Origin: Catellatospora vulcania
GTDB lineage: Bacteria; Actinomycetota; Actinomycetes; Mycobacteriales; Micromonosporaceae
Length of the DNA stretch: 64,000 nucleotides
NCBI RefSeq assembly: GCF_009720385.1
Contig: NZ_WARX01000035.1
Span: 1 to 64,000 of the forward strand
Direction: 5' to 3'
Shown here: one piece after another, positions 52,356 through 61,473 of the stretch
Layout of the letters: each line of letters begins with the position of its first letter
How positions within the stretch are numbered: position 1 is the first letter of the stretch
Position numbers and translations under genes: made by a program
The notes under the pieces: generated by a model
What the model was told of the DNA's origin: nothing
Database searches by the model: none
What the model saw: only the letters and a program-made list of their open reading frames with translations

Positions 52356-53177
52356 ATGACCGAGACGGGCATCGGCGGGATCAATCCGGGCGCGGCGGAG
52401 CATCCGCACCGGCAGATCGCCGCCCAGCTGCGCGCCAAGATCAGAAGAGGCGACTGGGCCGCCGGGGAGCAACTGCCCTCGATTCCGGCGCTGGCGCAGC
52501 TGTTCGGCGTGGCGAAGCAGACCGTGCAGCGCACCATCGACCAGTTGCGGGTCGAGGGGCTGCTGATCACCAAGCCGGGCTCCGGCACGTACGTGCGCGG
52601 CACCCGGCGGCGGCTCAACCGGCTGTCGCGCGGCCGCTACGGCGCGCACCGGGGCTACCACGCCGACCTCGCCGAACGCTATCGCCAACAGCTCACCGAG
52701 GTCACCCGAACGACCCCGCCGGCCGAGGTGGCCGACGCGTTCGGGGTGCCGGACTCGGCCCTGCTGGTGGTGCGGCGGCACCTGGTGCGCACCCAGGACG
52801 CCGTGGTCGAGGTGGGCGCGGCCTGGCTGCGGCCGCAGGACACCGCGGGCACCTCGCTGGAGCGCCTGGAGTCCTTCGGCCGCCCGCTGTACCAGGAGGT
52901 CGAGGAGGTCACCGGCCGCCGCTACGTCACCGCCACCGACACCATCACCGCCCGGCTGCCCACCCGCGAGGAGGCCGAGACGCTGCAGATCCGGCCGGAC
53001 ACGCCGGTGCTGCACCTGCTGCACGTCGCGTACGACGGGGAGCACAAGGTGATCGAGGTCGCGCAGGCGACGTGGCCGGGACCGATGACGACACTGACGG
53101 AGGAGTACCGGGTGCCCACGCCACGCCCGGACGCCGACCTGGACGGAGATCCCGATCCTGGCCTTGTCCTGGGCTAA
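52356..53177 (+). CDS. GntR-family regulator (HutC type, UTRA domain)
   Basis: 273 residues. Winged helix (QIAAQLRAKIRRGDWAAGEQLPSIPALAQLFGVAKQTVQRTIDQLR) then a C-terminal UTRA ligand domain (VRRHLVRTQDAVVEVGAAWL, LQIRPDTPVLHLLHVAYDG). ATG 52356 has a weak -10-like CATGAT box 6 nt upstream and no ribosome site, so it is probably leaderless; the frame's ATG at 52338 is less likely. Its regulated genes are not evident; the next gene starts 69 bp downstream on the same strand. Confidence 0.9.
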   Translation: MTETGIGGINPGAAEHPHRQIAAQLRAKIRRGDWAAGEQLPSIPALAQLFGVAKQTVQRTIDQLRVEGLLITKPGSGTYVRGTRRRLNRLSRGRYGAHRGYHADLAERYRQQLTEVTRTTPPAEVADAFGVPDSALLVVRRHLVRTQDAVVEVGAAWLRPQDTAGTSLERLESFGRPLYQEVEEVTGRRYVTATDTITARLPTREEAETLQIRPDTPVLHLLHVAYDGEHKVIEVAQATWPGPMTTLTEEYRVPTPRPDADLDGDPDPGLVLG

Positions 53178-53246
53178 TCTGCGGAATGTCGGGTGCCCGA
53201 CACCTTTTCGCCTGCGCACCCGCGCGTTCGCCGCAAGGATGGTTCC

Positions 53247-53618
53247 ATGACCCTTCGCCGATCCTCCGACGGAGCACAGCGAGGTGCCGAGAACCGGCCC
53301 AACGGCACGGTTGCCCACTCCCCGCAGGCGCTCGTGGCCCTGCTCGGCGCGCTCGTCGTGCTCGTGATCGGACTCGCCCTGCTCGGCGTGCTGGTCGTCG
53401 GCATCGCCGACGGCGTCCCCAGCACGGGAGTGCTGCTGCTCGGCGCACTGTGCCTGGGCGTGTTCGCCCTGGCCGGACGGCTGGGCCACGTGGCGCTGAC
53501 GCTGCGCCGCCAGGCCGCGGAACCGTCGCGCCCGGCCCGCCCCCGCCAGGCCCCGCCACAGCGCCCGGCCCGCATGGCCGCCGTACGCCCCCGCCCCCAG
53601 CCCCGCCCGCGCGCCTGA
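53247..53618 (+). CDS. Small two-helix membrane protein
   Basis: 123 residues. Two hydrophobic segments (LVALLGALVVLVIGLALLGVLVVGIA, VLLLGALCLGVFALAG) form a hairpin, with a basic, Pro/Arg-rich C-terminal tail that probably faces the cytoplasm. ATG 53247 follows AAGGA. No family is recognised. Located after the GntR gene and convergent with mshC. Confidence 0.7.
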   Translation: MTLRRSSDGAQRGAENRPNGTVAHSPQALVALLGALVVLVIGLALLGVLVVGIADGVPSTGVLLLGALCLGVFALAGRLGHVALTLRRQAAEPSRPARPRQAPPQRPARMAAVRPRPQPRPRA

Positions 53619-53642
53619 CCGTCACCGCACCGCGGCGAGCGG

Positions 53643-54884
53643 TCAGAGCTTGATGCCCAGGAGCGCGTCGAGGGTCTCGGTCAGCAGGGTGGGGGCCTGC
53701 GGGTCGGTGCCCACGCCGGCGAGGGTGTCGTCGGCCCAGGCGTCGATGAGGGCCAGGGCGCCGGGGGTGTCGAGGTCCTCGGCGAGTTTGGCGCGTACGC
53801 CGGCGAGCAGTTCGGCTCCGGACGGGCCGGCGGCGGACCTGGCGGCCCGGCGCCAGCGGCCCAGTCGCTGCGCGGCGGCCTCGAAGACCTCATCGGTCCA
53901 CTGGCGGTCGGCACGGTAGTGGTCGCCGAGCAGGGCCAGGCGCACGGCCATCGGGTCGACCCTGTCCGAGCGCAGGCGGGACACGAAGACCAGGTTGCCG
54001 CGGGACTTGCTCATCTTCTCGCCGTCCAGGCCGATCATGCCGGCGTGCACGTAGTGCGCCGCGAACGGGGCCTTGCCGGTGAGCACCTCGGCGTGTGCGG
54101 CGGAGCATTCGTGGTGCGGGAACAGCAGGTCGTTGCCGCCGCCCTGCACGTCGATGGTCTCGCCGAGCAGTTCCAGGGCGATGACGGCGCACTCGATGTG
54201 CCAGCCGGGGCGGCCCGCGCCGAGCGCGCCGCCGGGCCAGGACGGCTCGCCGTCGCGGCGGCCGCGCCACAGCAGCGGGTCGAGCGCGTCGCGTTTGCCG
54301 GCGCGCGCGGGGTCGCCGCCGCGCTCGGCGAAGAAGGCCAGCATCTGCTCGCGGGACAGGTTCGACTCGTACCCGAACCGGGGCGCCGAGGCGATGTCGA
54401 AGTAGACGTCGCCGGTGCCGTCCTCGAGCCGGTACGCCGCACCGCGGTCGAGCAGGTCGACGACCCGCTCGGCGATCACGGGGATCGATTCGACCGCGCC
54501 GACGTAGTGGCTCGGCGGGATGATCCGCAGTGCCTCCATGTCCTCGCGGAACAGGGCGGTCTCGCGCATGGCCAGGACCTTCCAGTCCTCGCCGTCGCGG
54601 GCGGCCCGCTCCAGCAGCGGGTCGTCGATGTCGGTGACGTTCTGGACGTAGACGACGTCGTGCCCGGCGTCACGCCACATCCGGTTCACCAGGTCAAATG
54701 TGATCATGGTCGCCGCGTGGCCCAGATGTGTCGCGTCGTACGGCGTGATGCCGCAGACGTACATCGTCGCGTGCCCGCCCACCGGGCGGCTCGCGAAGGC
54801 GCCCTGGCGTGCGGAGTCGAACAGAGCCAGCGGCTGGCCGGCGCCAGGCAGGCGCGGGACGTCAAGACCGGACCACGTTTCCAT
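53643..54884 (-). CDS. mshC: Cysteine:GlcN-Ins ligase (mycothiol biosynthesis)
   Basis: 413 residues. Joins cysteine to 1D-myo-inositol 2-amino-2-deoxy-glucopyranoside in the third step of mycothiol synthesis. It is a class-I aminoacyl-tRNA-synthetase relative: HIGH-like THLGH (about 52-56) with the zinc Cys at 44 ([10 protein letters not shown]), [10 protein letters not shown] with the other zinc ligands, and EKMSKSRGN. It lacks the anticodon domain of cysteinyl-tRNA synthetase, and the N-terminal [10 protein letters not shown] matches MshC. ATG lies 6 nt after TAGGCT on the minus strand. Divergent from DUF3090. Confidence 0.95.
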   Translation of the reverse strand: METWSGLDVPRLPGAGQPLALFDSARQGAFASRPVGGHATMYVCGITPYDATHLGHAATMITFDLVNRMWRDAGHDVVYVQNVTDIDDPLLERAARDGEDWKVLAMRETALFREDMEALRIIPPSHYVGAVESIPVIAERVVDLLDRGAAYRLEDGTGDVYFDIASAPRFGYESNLSREQMLAFFAERGGDPARAGKRDALDPLLWRGRRDGEPSWPGGALGAGRPGWHIECAVIALELLGETIDVQGGGNDLLFPHHECSAAHAEVLTGKAPFAAHYVHAGMIGLDGEKMSKSRGNLVFVSRLRSDRVDPMAVRLALLGDHYRADRQWTDEVFEAAAQRLGRWRRAARSAAGPSGAELLAGVRAKLAEDLDTPGALALIDAWADDTLAGVGTDPQAPTLLTETLDALLGIKL

Positions 54885-54890
54885 GGCGCC

Positions 54891-54896
54891 AGCCTA
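54891..54896 (-). promoter_or_regulatory. Leaderless -10 box of mshC
   Basis: TAGGCT on the minus strand, 6 nt before the ATG at 54884. Confidence 0.6.
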
Positions 54897-54959
54897 ACCA
54901 GCTTTCTGCCGAGAGCGGATCTCCCCTGGCGCGGTTACCCGCTTGCGCGGGCGTGACGC

Positions 54960-54965
54960 TAGGGT
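54960..54965 (+). promoter_or_regulatory. Leaderless -10 box of the DUF3090 gene
   Basis: TAGGGT, 7 nt before the ATG at 54973. With the mshC box this gives two leaderless starts back to back in 88 bp. Confidence 0.6.
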
Positions 54966-54972
54966 CGAGGGC

Positions 54973-55566
54973 ATGACCCATCAGGTGTACGCATTCGAGC
55001 CGCCGGAGCGGTTCGTCGCAGGTACGGTGGGTCCGCCGGGCGAGCGCACTTTCTATCTGCAGGCTCGCGGCGGCGGCCGCCTGGTCAGCGTGGCGCTGGA
55101 GAAGATGCAGGTCGCGCTGCTGGCGGAGAAGCTCGAGGAGCTGCTCGCCGAGGCGCATCAGCGGTTCGGGGCGGAGCTGCCCGCGACGGCCGAGGGGCCG
55201 GCCGACAACGAGCCGCTGGACACCCCCGTGGACGAGGAGTTCCGCGTCGGTACGTTGGGCCTGGCCTTCGACGTCGAAACCAGCACGGTCATCATCGAGG
55301 CGATCGCGGCCGAGGAGGTCGAGTTCGACGCCGAGACCGAGACCGAGACGGCTGAGGACGACGACGAGGACGAGGACGCGACGCCCGAGATCTCCGATGA
55401 TCTCGACCGGCTGCGGGTGCGGCTGACCCCGGCGGAGGTGCGGCAATTCATCGACCGCGCCAAGCGTGTCGTGAACGCGGGCCGGCCGCCGTGCCCGCTG
55501 TGCGGGCAGCCGCTGGACCCGGCCGGGCACCTGTGCCCCCGGCACAACGGCTATCACCGCAGGTGA
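54973..55566 (+). CDS. DUF3090 family protein
   Basis: 197 residues, cytoplasmic. The DUF3090 N-terminus (HQVYAFEPPERFVAGTVGPPGERTFYLQA) and C-terminal zinc-binding CPLCGQPLDPAGHLCPRHNG are clear. The middle contains an acidic run (DDDEDEDA). No function is established. Its gene neighbours mshC and the SCO1664-like gene in most actinomycetes. Confidence 0.93.
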   Translation: MTHQVYAFEPPERFVAGTVGPPGERTFYLQARGGGRLVSVALEKMQVALLAEKLEELLAEAHQRFGAELPATAEGPADNEPLDTPVDEEFRVGTLGLAFDVETSTVIIEAIAAEEVEFDAETETETAEDDDEDEDATPEISDDLDRLRVRLTPAEVRQFIDRAKRVVNAGRPPCPLCGQPLDPAGHLCPRHNGYHRR

Positions 55567-55619
55567 GAACGTCGGTGGCGGAGTAGCGTCACCCGGATAG
55601 CACGCAGCCAGATCCGAAG

Positions 55620-56516
55620 GTGAGGTCCGCCATCCCTCCCACCGGCGACCAGACGCACACCGGCAGCGCCGGTGACCCCCGCCTGCCGGGCGGCGCGGAG
55701 CTGACGCGCCCCGCCTCCGGCGCCCGCGACGGGTCCGGCAGGGTGCCCGAACAGGGCCGCTCCGAGCTGTGGCCGCTGCTGCGCGAGGCCGAGATGGAGA
55801 TCGAGGGCCGGCTGGTCGAGGCTTCCAACACGACGCTGCGGGTGATCCTGTCCGGCGGCGGGCGCTCGGTGCGGGCCGTGTACAAGCCGGTGCGCGGCGA
55901 GCGGCCGCTGTGGGACTTCCCGCACGGCACGCTGGCCGCCCGCGAGGTCGCGGCGTACGCGGTGAGCGAGTCGCTGGGGTGGGACCTGGTGCCGCCGACG
56001 GTCATGCGCGACGGGCCGCTCGGGCCGGGATCGTGCCAGCTGTGGCTGGACGAGACGGTGGAGCCGCCGGTGGACTTCGTGCCCGCCGACGAGCTGCCGC
56101 AGGGGTGGCTGCCGATCGCCGCCGCCGAGGACGAGGACGGGCGGCCGTACCTGCTGGCGCACGCCGACGATCCCCGGCTGGCCCGGCTGGCCGCGTTCGA
56201 CGCTGTGATCAACAACGCGGACCGCAAGGGCGGCCACGTGCTGGCCACCCCGGATCAGCGGCTGTACGGCGTCGACCACGGGATCTGCTTTCACACCGAG
56301 GACAAGCTGCGCACGGTGCTGTGGGGGTTCGCGGGACGCGCGGTGCCGCCGGAGATCGCCGCGGCGCTGCGCGCGTTCGACCCGGGTGTGCTGGACGACC
56401 TGCTGACCACGGCGGAGGTCGACGCGGTGGGCACCCGGATCAAGCAGTTGGTCGCCGAGGGGCGGCTGCCCCGGCCGCCGGAGGACCGCCACGCCATCCC
56501 GTGGCCGCCGATCTGA
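55620..56516 (+). CDS. SCO1664-family protein, PI3/4-kinase-like fold
   Basis: 298 residues. The kinase-like core begins near EIEGRLVEASN, with a phosphate-binding Lys in RAVYKPVRGERPLWDFP, then AAFDAVINNADRKGGHVL and GVDHGICFH, corresponding to the catalytic DRxxxN-like and DFG-like loops of the PI3/PI4-kinase superfamily. Substrate unknown. The GTG start at 55620 is uncertain (AAGG is too close); conserved sequence begins about 45 residues in. It follows DUF3090 by 53 bp. Confidence 0.88.
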   Translation: MRSAIPPTGDQTHTGSAGDPRLPGGAELTRPASGARDGSGRVPEQGRSELWPLLREAEMEIEGRLVEASNTTLRVILSGGGRSVRAVYKPVRGERPLWDFPHGTLAAREVAAYAVSESLGWDLVPPTVMRDGPLGPGSCQLWLDETVEPPVDFVPADELPQGWLPIAAAEDEDGRPYLLAHADDPRLARLAAFDAVINNADRKGGHVLATPDQRLYGVDHGICFHTEDKLRTVLWGFAGRAVPPEIAAALRAFDPGVLDDLLTTAEVDAVGTRIKQLVAEGRLPRPPEDRHAIPWPPI

Positions 56517-56569
56517 CCCTCGCCTGCCGGCTGACCCTCGCCTGCGAGCTGAGCACGGGCCGCGGGTCG

Positions 56570-57781
56570 TCACGCCGGTTCGAACACCAGTGGGACCTCG
56601 ACGACGGCCTCCAGGAACATCGTGCCGACGCAGGCGTGGAGCGCGCCGGAGATCCCGGGCACGACCGTGGGGACGCTCGACGATATCGACCAGCCGAGCA
56701 GGCCCCAGTGCCACACCTGGCCTGAGCTGGTGAGGGCGAGGCTGCCGGTGCCACCCGCGGCGAGGTGGGTCACGCCGGACGGTGCGCCGGCCACCCGCAC
56801 GGGGGCGTACCGCCAGGTGGTGGTGCCGTCGCCGACCTGCCGGCTGCTGTTGAGCCCCCAGGCCCACAGGGTGCCGTCGGCCTTGAGCGCGAGCATGTGG
56901 CCGCGTCCGACGGCGAACCCGGTGACACCGGTGAGCCCGCCGGGCAGGACCGGCACCAGGTAGGTCTGCGTGCTGCCCATGGCCAGCGCGCCGTATCCGT
57001 TGAAGCCCCACAGGTGCATCCGGCCGTCGGCGCGCAGGGCCGCGCTGTTGCGCTCCCCCGCGGCGAGCTGGGTGATGCCGGTGAGGCCGGGCACCGGAGC
57101 CGGGGTGAGCCGGCTGGTGAGGGTGCCGTCGCCGAGCTGCGCGTAGGTGTTGTCGCCCCAGGCCAGCACGGTGCCGTCGGCCAGCAGCACGACGCTGTGG
57201 CCGGTGCCGGCCGCGACGGCGGTCGCGCCGGTGATGCCGGCGATCTGGGCCGGCGTGGACCGTCCGGTGAGGGTGCCGTCGCCGAGCATGCCCTGTGCGT
57301 TGCTGCCCCAGGCCCAGACGGTGCCGTCGGCGCGCAGGGCGAGGGTGTGATAGTCGCCGGTGGCGACCTGGGTGACGTTGCCTAGGCCGTGAATGCGCAC
57401 CGAGGCCAGCCGGTCGGTGGTGGTGCCGTCGCCGAGCCGGCCGTCGACGTTGTGGCCCCAGGCCCACAGGTTGCCGCCGCCGTCCAGGCCGACGACGTGA
57501 AGCGGGCCGGCGGACACCCTGCGGATGGCGGGCAGGCCGAGCGCCCTCATCGGAGTCAGCCACTCGTTGGCGGTGTTGTTGAGGCTGAGCTGGCCGGAGT
57601 CGTTGCGGCCCAGGCCGAGCACCTTGTTCTCCTTGGCCAGCGGCGGCACCGGCGGGAACGGCCCGGCCGGGGCCGCGAGCCCGGCGGCCGGCGCCAGCCC
57701 GGCCGCGACCGCGGCCGCGGTCGCCCCGGTGAGGACGCGGCGGCGCGGGAGCCCGTGGTGCTGCGCTGTGGTGCCGCTCAT
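56570..57781 (-). CDS. Secreted RCC1-repeat protein
   Basis: 403 residues. A twin-Arg signal (PRRRVLTG, then a hydrophobic segment) suggests Tat export. Six or seven RCC1 beta-propeller repeats follow, each with a WGxN.xGxLGDGT-type signature (LWAWGHNVDGRLGDGT, VWAWGSNAQGMLGDGT, VLAWGDNTYAQLGDGT). Secreted bacterial RCC1 proteins have no defined partner. ATG 57781 follows AGGAGG. Confidence 0.88.
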   Translation of the reverse strand: MSGTTAQHHGLPRRRVLTGATAAAVAAGLAPAAGLAAPAGPFPPVPPLAKENKVLGLGRNDSGQLSLNNTANEWLTPMRALGLPAIRRVSAGPLHVVGLDGGGNLWAWGHNVDGRLGDGTTTDRLASVRIHGLGNVTQVATGDYHTLALRADGTVWAWGSNAQGMLGDGTLTGRSTPAQIAGITGATAVAAGTGHSVVLLADGTVLAWGDNTYAQLGDGTLTSRLTPAPVPGLTGITQLAAGERNSAALRADGRMHLWGFNGYGALAMGSTQTYLVPVLPGGLTGVTGFAVGRGHMLALKADGTLWAWGLNSSRQVGDGTTTWRYAPVRVAGAPSGVTHLAAGGTGSLALTSSGQVWHWGLLGWSISSSVPTVVPGISGALHACVGTMFLEAVVEVPLVFEPA

Positions 57782-57895
57782 CGCCGCCTCCTGGCCGGGT
57801 GCCTGTGCGGGGGACGCTAGGCAGCGCCCGGAGGCGGCACAATGCGCCCATCGCCTATCGGACAGCGGCGTGGGTCGATACGAGAACGGACGCGC

Positions 57896-58201
57896 CTATT
57901 TGATCTTCTTGGTGCCCTGGGCGGTGATGTCGGCGTACTCGGGGTGCTTGTCCAGCCAGCCGGCCAGGAACGGGCAGATCGGCACCACGGTGCGGCCCTT
58001 GGCCCGGGAGTCGTCCAGCACCGTGCGGGCCAGTTTGCTGCCGACGCCCTGGCCCTCGTACGCCGGGGCGACCTCGGTGTGGGTGAACACGATGACATTG
58101 CCGGTGAGCTGGTACGTCATGAACCCGGCCACCGTCTGCTCCGCGCTGTCGCGGGCCTCGAACCGTTCGCGCTCGGGCGCGTCCGTCACGTCGATCGACA
58201 T
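57896..58201 (-). CDS. Small GNAT acetyltransferase (YjdJ-type)
   Basis: 101 residues. GNAT core: FTHTEVAPAYEGQGVGSKLARTVLDDSRAKG, then VVPICPFLAGWLDKHPEY, the pattern of the short YjdJ/DUF-type acetyltransferases. ATG 58201 has a TACGAT box 6 nt upstream and no ribosome site. Confidence 0.85.
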   Translation of the reverse strand: MSIDVTDAPERERFEARDSAEQTVAGFMTYQLTGNVIVFTHTEVAPAYEGQGVGSKLARTVLDDSRAKGRTVVPICPFLAGWLDKHPEYADITAQGTKKIK

Positions 58202-58207
58202 CCGGCC

Positions 58208-58213
58208 ATCGTA
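58208..58213 (-). promoter_or_regulatory. Leaderless -10 box of the small GNAT gene
   Basis: TACGAT on the minus strand, 6 nt before the ATG at 58201. Confidence 0.5.
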
Positions 58214-58334
58214 GCCCGCGGCCCGGGTGCGACCGGCGTTGCGGCTGGTGGGGGTGGTGCGCGGGCGGGGTCGCGGCCGCAGGCGTGAGAGGATCGGCGG
58301 CGGTCTGCTCGTCGGAGAACCCGGAGGTCCGCGC

Positions 58335-61300
58335 GTGTTGGTAGCGCACTGCGTGTACACCGCCGACGGCAGCTGGGAGTTCTGGGCCGAGGACGCTGAC
58401 CTGCATGCGGTGCTGCCCGCGCAGCGGGAACGGCGCACGGACCGGCCGCAGCCGCATCCGTTCGCGGTGCCCGCCGACCGCCTGGCCGCGGCGCTGGGCG
58501 CGATCGGCGACCCGGACGGCGGCGACCAGGCGGGCTGGTCGGTCCTGGCCCTGCCCGCCCACGCCGGACGGCCGGCGCCGTCGGCGGACCTCGGCACGGG
58601 CCCCGACCCGGAGCGGCTGGCCCCGTTCGTCGTCCCGACCCTGCGGATGGACGCCACCGCGGCGCTGCGGCTGCTGCCCGGCCTCGCCCCGATCGGCGGC
58701 TCCACCGTGCGCTTCGCGACCGCGCTGGCCCGCGCCGCCGCGCACCTGGTCGGCAGCGGGCTGGTGACTCCGGCGCTGACCTGGGACGAAGACAGCGGGT
58801 TCTGGTTCGCCGACTGGCGTGCGGCGTCGTCGTTGCAGGTCGCTGCGGTACGCATCCCGCTGCTCGCGGCGATGCCACCGGCGCTGCGCTGCTGGCTGTA
58901 CGACGACGAGGTGGCCCTGGCCCCGATCGACGGGGTGTTCGACGCGGCGCTCGACTCGATGGTGGACGCGCTGGCCAATCAGGCGGTGTCGGGTCTGGGC
59001 GCGGCCGTGCTGCCCGACCGGCGGGGCCGGGTGACCCGTCAGACGCACGCCGCCGCGCAGGTGCTCACGGCGCTCACCTCCGCCGACAACGTGATCGAAG
59101 CCGACCAGATCGACCCGCACGAGGCGAGCCGGCTGGCACGCTCCCTGGCCGCGTGGCGGACCGGCGGGTCTCGCAGCGGCGGCCTGGTCCGCACCTGCCT
59201 GCGCCTGGTCGCCCCCGGCGACGACGCCGGACCCGGCAGCGCGGTCCGGCCGGGCGTCGCGGCACAGACCGCCGGCGACGCGGACGAGGCGGGCATCTGG
59301 CGGCTGGAGCTGCTGCTGCAGTCGCACGAGGACCCGTCGCTGGTCGCCGGGGCGGCCGAGGTGTGGCGGCTCGACGGCAACGCGCTCCTGTTCGCCGAGG
59401 CCGGCCTCGACCCGCAGGCCGAACTGCTGGCCGGTCTCGGCCGGGCCGCGCAGCACTACCCGCCGCTGGCGCGGGCGCTGCGGCAGGCGGCCCCGGTCGG
59501 CATGGCGCTGGACGGCGAGGACGCGCTGATCTTCCTGCGCCGGCACGCTTCGGGGCTGGCCGCCGCGGGCCTCGGTGTGCTGCTGCCCGCCTGGTGGAGC
59601 GGCCCGCGGCCGCGGCTCGGGCTGCGCCTGAACGCGCAGACCCCGCCGCAGCCCGGCATCGTCGCCAAGGAGTCCCAGCTCGGCATGGACCAACTCGTCG
59701 AGTACGCCTGGCAGGTGGCCCTCGGCGACGACGTGCTCACCGAGCAGGAGCTGGCCGCGCTGGCCGAGGCGAAGTCACCGCTGGTCCGGATACGCGGGCA
59801 GTGGGTCGAGGTGGACCAGGCCCGGCTCGCGGCCGGGCTCAAGCAACTCGGCAGGTCCCAGCGGCGGCCCATGACCGCGCGCGACGTGCTGCGGGCGGGC
59901 CTGCTCGGCGAGGGCGCCGAGACCGGGCTGCCGATGGTCGGGGTCGCCGCCACCGGCTGGCTCGGCGAGCTGCTGGCCGGCGGACCGGGCGGCGGCTTCC
60001 AGGCGCTGCCGACTCCCGACGGGTTCGGCGCGCAGTTGCGCCCGTACCAGGAGCGCGGTCTGGGCTGGCTGTCGTTCATGGACGCGCTCGGCTCGGGGGC
60101 GGTGCTGGCCGACGACATGGGCCTGGGCAAGACCATCCAGGTCCTGGCGCTGCTGGAACGCGAACGCCGGCAGGCCCCGGGACTCGGCCCGACCCTGCTG
60201 GTCTGCCCGATGTCGCTGGTCGCGAACTGGCAGCGGGAGGCGGCGCGGTTCGCGCCGAAGCTGACGGTGCACGTGCACCACGGCGCGGAGCGGCTGACCG
60301 GCGAGCAGTTCGGTGCCGCGGTCGCGGGCGTGGACCTGGTGCTGACCACCTACAGCCTGGCGCTGCGGGATCAGCGGGAGCTGGCCGAGGTGGGCTGGCG
60401 GCGCATCGTGGTCGACGAGGCGCAGGCGATCAAGAACGCGGCGGCCAAGCAGTCGCGGGCGATCCGGGCGCTGCCCGCCTCGCGGCGCATCGCGCTGACC
60501 GGCACCCCGGTCGAGAACCGGCTGGCCGACCTGCACTCGATCATGGAGTTCGCCAACCCGGGCCTGCTGGGCAGCGCGGAGTCGTTCAAGCGGCGCTTCG
60601 CCGTGCCGATCGAGCGCGACGGCGACGAGCAGGCGGCGGCCCGGCTGCGCCGGGTGACCGGGGCGTTCATGCTGCGCCGGGTCAAGACCGACCCGAGCAT
60701 CATCTCCGACCTGCCCGACAAGATCGAGATGACGGTTGCCTGCAACCTGACCCGCGAGCAGGCGACGCTGTACCAGGCGGTGCTCGACGACATGCTGCGC
60801 CGGATCGAGCAGGCCGACGGCATCGACCGCCGGGGGCTGATCCTGGGCACGCTGACGAAGCTGAAGCAGGTCTGCAACCACCCCGCGCAGCTGCTGAAGG
60901 ACGGCTCGCGGATCGCCGGGCGCTCGGGCAAGGTCGCGCGGGTCGAGGAGATCTGCGAGGAGGTGCTCGCCGCCGGCGAGAAGGCGCTGCTGTTCACCCA
61001 GTTCGCCGAGTTCGGCGGGATGCTGTCCGAGCACCTGTCGGCGGTCTTCGGGCAGCCCGTGCCGTTCCTGCACGGGGCGGTGGACCGCAAGGCCCGTGAC
61101 GGCATGGTCGCCGCGTTCCAGGGCGAGGGCGGGCCAGGCTTGTTCGTGCTGTCGCTCAAGGCCGGCGGCGTCGGGCTGAACCTGACCGCGGCCAACCACG
61201 TCATCCACGTCGACCGGTGGTGGAACCCGGCGGTCGAGAACCAGGCCACCGACCGGGCGTTCCGCATCGGGCAGCGCCGGAACGTGCAGGTGCGCAAGCT

Positions 61301-61463
61301 GATGTGCGCGGGCACCCTCGAGGAGCGCATCGACGCGGTGCTGGAGCAGAAGAAGGCCCTGGCCGAGGCGACCGTCGGCAGCGGTGAGGCGTGGCTGACC
61401 GAGCTGTCCACCGACGCGCTGCGCGATCTCGTCGCGCTGACCCGCGACGCGGTCGCCGAGTAG
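58335..61463 (+). CDS. SNF2-family DNA helicase/translocase
   Basis: 1042 residues. The N-terminal half is the actinobacterial SNF2-associated domain. The SNF2 motor has GLGKT (596-600), DEAQ (694-697), LTGTPVENRL and, in the C-terminal lobe, LFTQFAEFGGML, LSLKAGGVGLNLTAANHVIHVDRWWNPAVENQATDRAFRIGQ. These proteins remodel or translocate DNA. GTG 58335 is chosen because of GGAGG at 58322-58326. The next gene starts 10 bp after the stop, so it forms an operon with the SWIM protein. Confidence 0.93.
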   Translation: MLVAHCVYTADGSWEFWAEDADLHAVLPAQRERRTDRPQPHPFAVPADRLAAALGAIGDPDGGDQAGWSVLALPAHAGRPAPSADLGTGPDPERLAPFVVPTLRMDATAALRLLPGLAPIGGSTVRFATALARAAAHLVGSGLVTPALTWDEDSGFWFADWRAASSLQVAAVRIPLLAAMPPALRCWLYDDEVALAPIDGVFDAALDSMVDALANQAVSGLGAAVLPDRRGRVTRQTHAAAQVLTALTSADNVIEADQIDPHEASRLARSLAAWRTGGSRSGGLVRTCLRLVAPGDDAGPGSAVRPGVAAQTAGDADEAGIWRLELLLQSHEDPSLVAGAAEVWRLDGNALLFAEAGLDPQAELLAGLGRAAQHYPPLARALRQAAPVGMALDGEDALIFLRRHASGLAAAGLGVLLPAWWSGPRPRLGLRLNAQTPPQPGIVAKESQLGMDQLVEYAWQVALGDDVLTEQELAALAEAKSPLVRIRGQWVEVDQARLAAGLKQLGRSQRRPMTARDVLRAGLLGEGAETGLPMVGVAATGWLGELLAGGPGGGFQALPTPDGFGAQLRPYQERGLGWLSFMDALGSGAVLADDMGLGKTIQVLALLERERRQAPGLGPTLLVCPMSLVANWQREAARFAPKLTVHVHHGAERLTGEQFGAAVAGVDLVLTTYSLALRDQRELAEVGWRRIVVDEAQAIKNAAAKQSRAIRALPASRRIALTGTPVENRLADLHSIMEFANPGLLGSAESFKRRFAVPIERDGDEQAAARLRRVTGAFMLRRVKTDPSIISDLPDKIEMTVACNLTREQATLYQAVLDDMLRRIEQADGIDRRGLILGTLTKLKQVCNHPAQLLKDGSRIAGRSGKVARVEEICEEVLAAGEKALLFTQFAEFGGMLSEHLSAVFGQPVPFLHGAVDRKARDGMVAAFQGEGGPGLFVLSLKAGGVGLNLTAANHVIHVDRWWNPAVENQATDRAFRIGQRRNVQVRKLMCAGTLEERIDAVLEQKKALAEATVGSGEAWLTELSTDALRDLVALTRDAVAE

Positions 61464-61473
61464 GAGGGGGCAC

